Source: Geomonas silvestris (GTDB lineage Bacteria > Desulfobacterota > Desulfuromonadia > Geobacterales > Geobacteraceae). Taken from it: a DNA stretch of 64,000 bases. The position numbers and the translations under genes are program-made. The notes under the pieces were generated by a model. The model ran no database searches. It saw only the letters and a program-made list of their open reading frames with translations, and had not been told where the DNA came from. Of the stretch, positions 63,060-64,000 are shown piece by piece. How positions within the stretch are numbered: position 1 is the first letter of the stretch; each line of letters opens with the position of its first letter. The stretch spans positions 1 to 64,000 of the forward strand of contig NZ_BLXX01000011.1 of the NCBI RefSeq assembly GCF_014193515.1, written 5' to 3'.

Positions 63060-63239
63060 TCGAGTTCTCCTTCTCTAACCGTTGACCTTTCATTAGGCCC
63101 TTGACGCTTCCTCTCAACAGAGCCGCATAGCTTACCGGCTCAAAAACACTAGAACCCTCTACAAAACCATCGTAATACCCGACAGATATTGAACATTGAC
63201 TACGAGACCATCAACTTCCCACGAGAAATAATGCTATTC
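63060..63239. other. Upstream region of the polysaccharide operon
   Basis: No gene. It should contain the operon promoter on the minus strand, but I found no convincing sigma-70 match. The sequence changes from high to low GC here, before the repeat array. Confidence 0.3.
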
Positions 63240-63840
63240 CGAACGCGCAGCCCTACTTCGGCGAGGGTGTCTTCATTATCGCAGCTGGCAATTGACAACA
63301 ACGCGAGAAAATTATCGTTATTTCCTCCGCGATGTCATACATCGGAGAGCACATCTTCGTTATCGTCGCCGCAATTAACAACTTCGAGAAAAAAATATCG
63401 ATATTTTTTTTGCGATAATGTTGTTCGGCAAGCGATTAACGATATTCCGGCGACGATGTTGTTAATCGCCGGCAAAATAACGATACTTTTTTTGCGATAA
63501 CATTATTTGTCGAGCGATTAACGATATTCCGGCGACGATGTTGTTAATCGCCGGCAAAATAACGATACTTTTTTTGCGATAATGTTGTTCGGCGAGCAAT
63601 TAACGATATTCCGGCGGCGATAACGTTAATCGCCCGACAAAATAACGATACTTTTTTTGCGATAACGTTATTTGTCGAGCGATTAACGATATTCCGGCGA
63701 CGATGTCATACATTGCCGAGCACATCTTAGTTATCGCGGCAGCAATTAACAACATTACGAAAAAAGTATCGTTATTCTCTGCGCGATGTCGTACATCGGC
63801 AGGACGATCACGTTAATGACGAGTTCAACTAATGAAATCA
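63240..63840. repeat. AT-rich array of ~82-bp dyad-rich tandem repeats
   Basis: About seven degenerate units. The best four share TTTTTTTGCGATAA with anchors (GCG) at 63412, 63494, 63576 and 63659, so periods are 82, 82 and 83. Each unit has two inverted repeats: GCGATTAAC...GTTAATCGC and, best in one unit, GACAAAATAACG...CGTTATTTGTC. Outer copies carry GATGTCATACAT in place of GATGTTGTTAAT. The period is not a multiple of three and frames are not maintained, so it does not code. GC content is far below the neighbours. Confidence 0.8.
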
Positions 63841-63862
63841 GCTCCGCAATTTCATTAATCGC

Positions 63863-64000
63863 CTAACGCATAACGGAATCGGTGACGGCCTTATCTTTCC
63901 AATCTGGTGTTGTTGGGTACTTGGGCAGCAACTGGGAATAAATCCGCGGGAGGAAATCCTTGGTGGGGGTCTCTGCAGATTCTCCTAAGCGATGCGCCCT
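63863..64000 (-). CDS. C-terminal end of an unknown gene, cut by the window edge
   Basis: An open frame from the right edge to TAG at 63865-63863 encodes 45 residues ending DWKDKAVTDSVMR, with FLPRIYSQLLPKYP upstream. Composition looks like real protein. It has no start in the window because it is truncated. Family not recognised. The 82-bp array begins about 20 nt after its stop. Confidence 0.5.
   Translation of the reverse strand, partial: RAHRLGESAETPTKDFLPRIYSQLLPKYPTTPDWKDKAVTDSVMR

Noticed and set aside
63189-63500. 103-codon frame across the repeat array
   Set aside because: It begins outside and runs into the repeats; the 82-bp period shifts frame, and the translation is Ser/Thr-rich noise.
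63240-63840. CRISPR array
   Set aside because: Units are ~82 bp and repeat throughout, with no short repeat plus unique spacer pattern and no cas genes.
63240-63840. Integron attC-type cassette array
   Set aside because: The inverted repeats lack the GTTRRRY/RYYYAAC cores, no cassette genes lie between units, and no integrase is seen.

Overview
The window reads as a chromosomal segment of a Geobacter-type bacterium (Desulfuromonadota; the Geobacter, Citrifermentans or Geomonas group is my inference). The basis is high GC content, the mix of lipoproteins, ResA/CcdA-type redox proteins, orphan NtrC-type regulators, YedF selenium-metabolism proteins and multi-HAMP chemoreceptors, and the canonical ffh-rpsP-khpA-rimM-trmD-rplS-rnhB-yraN block. 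About 60 protein genes are supported. I saw no rRNA, tRNA, CRISPR array or intact insertion sequence.

Layout. Bases 1-431 hold a strong leftward promoter and no gene I can support. 0.4-6.1 kb: an XRE-cupin regulator divergent from a lipoprotein HtrA protease, then rluD, pgeF and a secreted lipoprotein. 6.2-14.1 kb (all minus): storage-polysaccharide and sugar-nucleotide genes (glycogen synthase, a GalT-family enzyme, a GH57 amylase, a nucleotidyltransferase/phosphomannomutase fusion). 14.2-18.2 kb: signalling (response regulator and histidine kinase, Crp-like regulator, LuxR-type regulator). 18.3-27.0 kb: chemotaxis (a short CheR and two chemoreceptor-CheW pairs, the first receptor with eight tandem HAMP-like modules). 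27.2-29.4 kb: lptF-lptG. 29.5-36.4 kb: an IPT/TIG secreted protein, a VOC protein, ccdA-tlpA-ntrC-type operon, polyprenyl synthase and a protein with a C-terminal HTH. 37-45.2 kb: pgi, threonine aldolase, csaA, rsmI, a split NAD synthetase, a DUF4149 protein, yraN and rnhB. 45.2-49.6 kb: ribosomal, tRNA and SRP genes. 49.8-52.9 kb: a four-helix-bundle (S23) gene, yedF, a DUF3343 protein, a DciA-like protein and a trmN6-like gene. 53.1-63.1 kb: an eight-gene surface-polysaccharide cluster on the minus strand with overlapping or near-abutting genes. 63.2-63.8 kb: an AT-rich array of about 82-bp repeats. The right edge cuts a minus-strand gene.

The most unusual signal is in the spacers. At least a dozen intergenic gaps carry inverted pairs of short tandem 'words' (periods of about 6, 7, 8 or 9 nt). 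In the two best-defined families one arm usually begins with AGGCAGG within about 3 nt of a stop codon. One of these elements (49759-50294) encloses a stand-alone S23/four-helix-bundle gene, so it looks like a small cargo-bearing element built on the same ends. The second unusual signal is the 82-bp, dyad-rich array at the right end. The third is modular expansion of the poly-HAMP chemoreceptor. Several enzymes also depart from family motifs in ways that bear on function: the GalT-like protein has the HSHSQ motif of ADP-glucose phosphorylase-like proteins next to glycogen synthase, the phosphomannomutase half of the fusion has lost its catalytic motifs, and one histidine kinase lacks the N-box asparagine.
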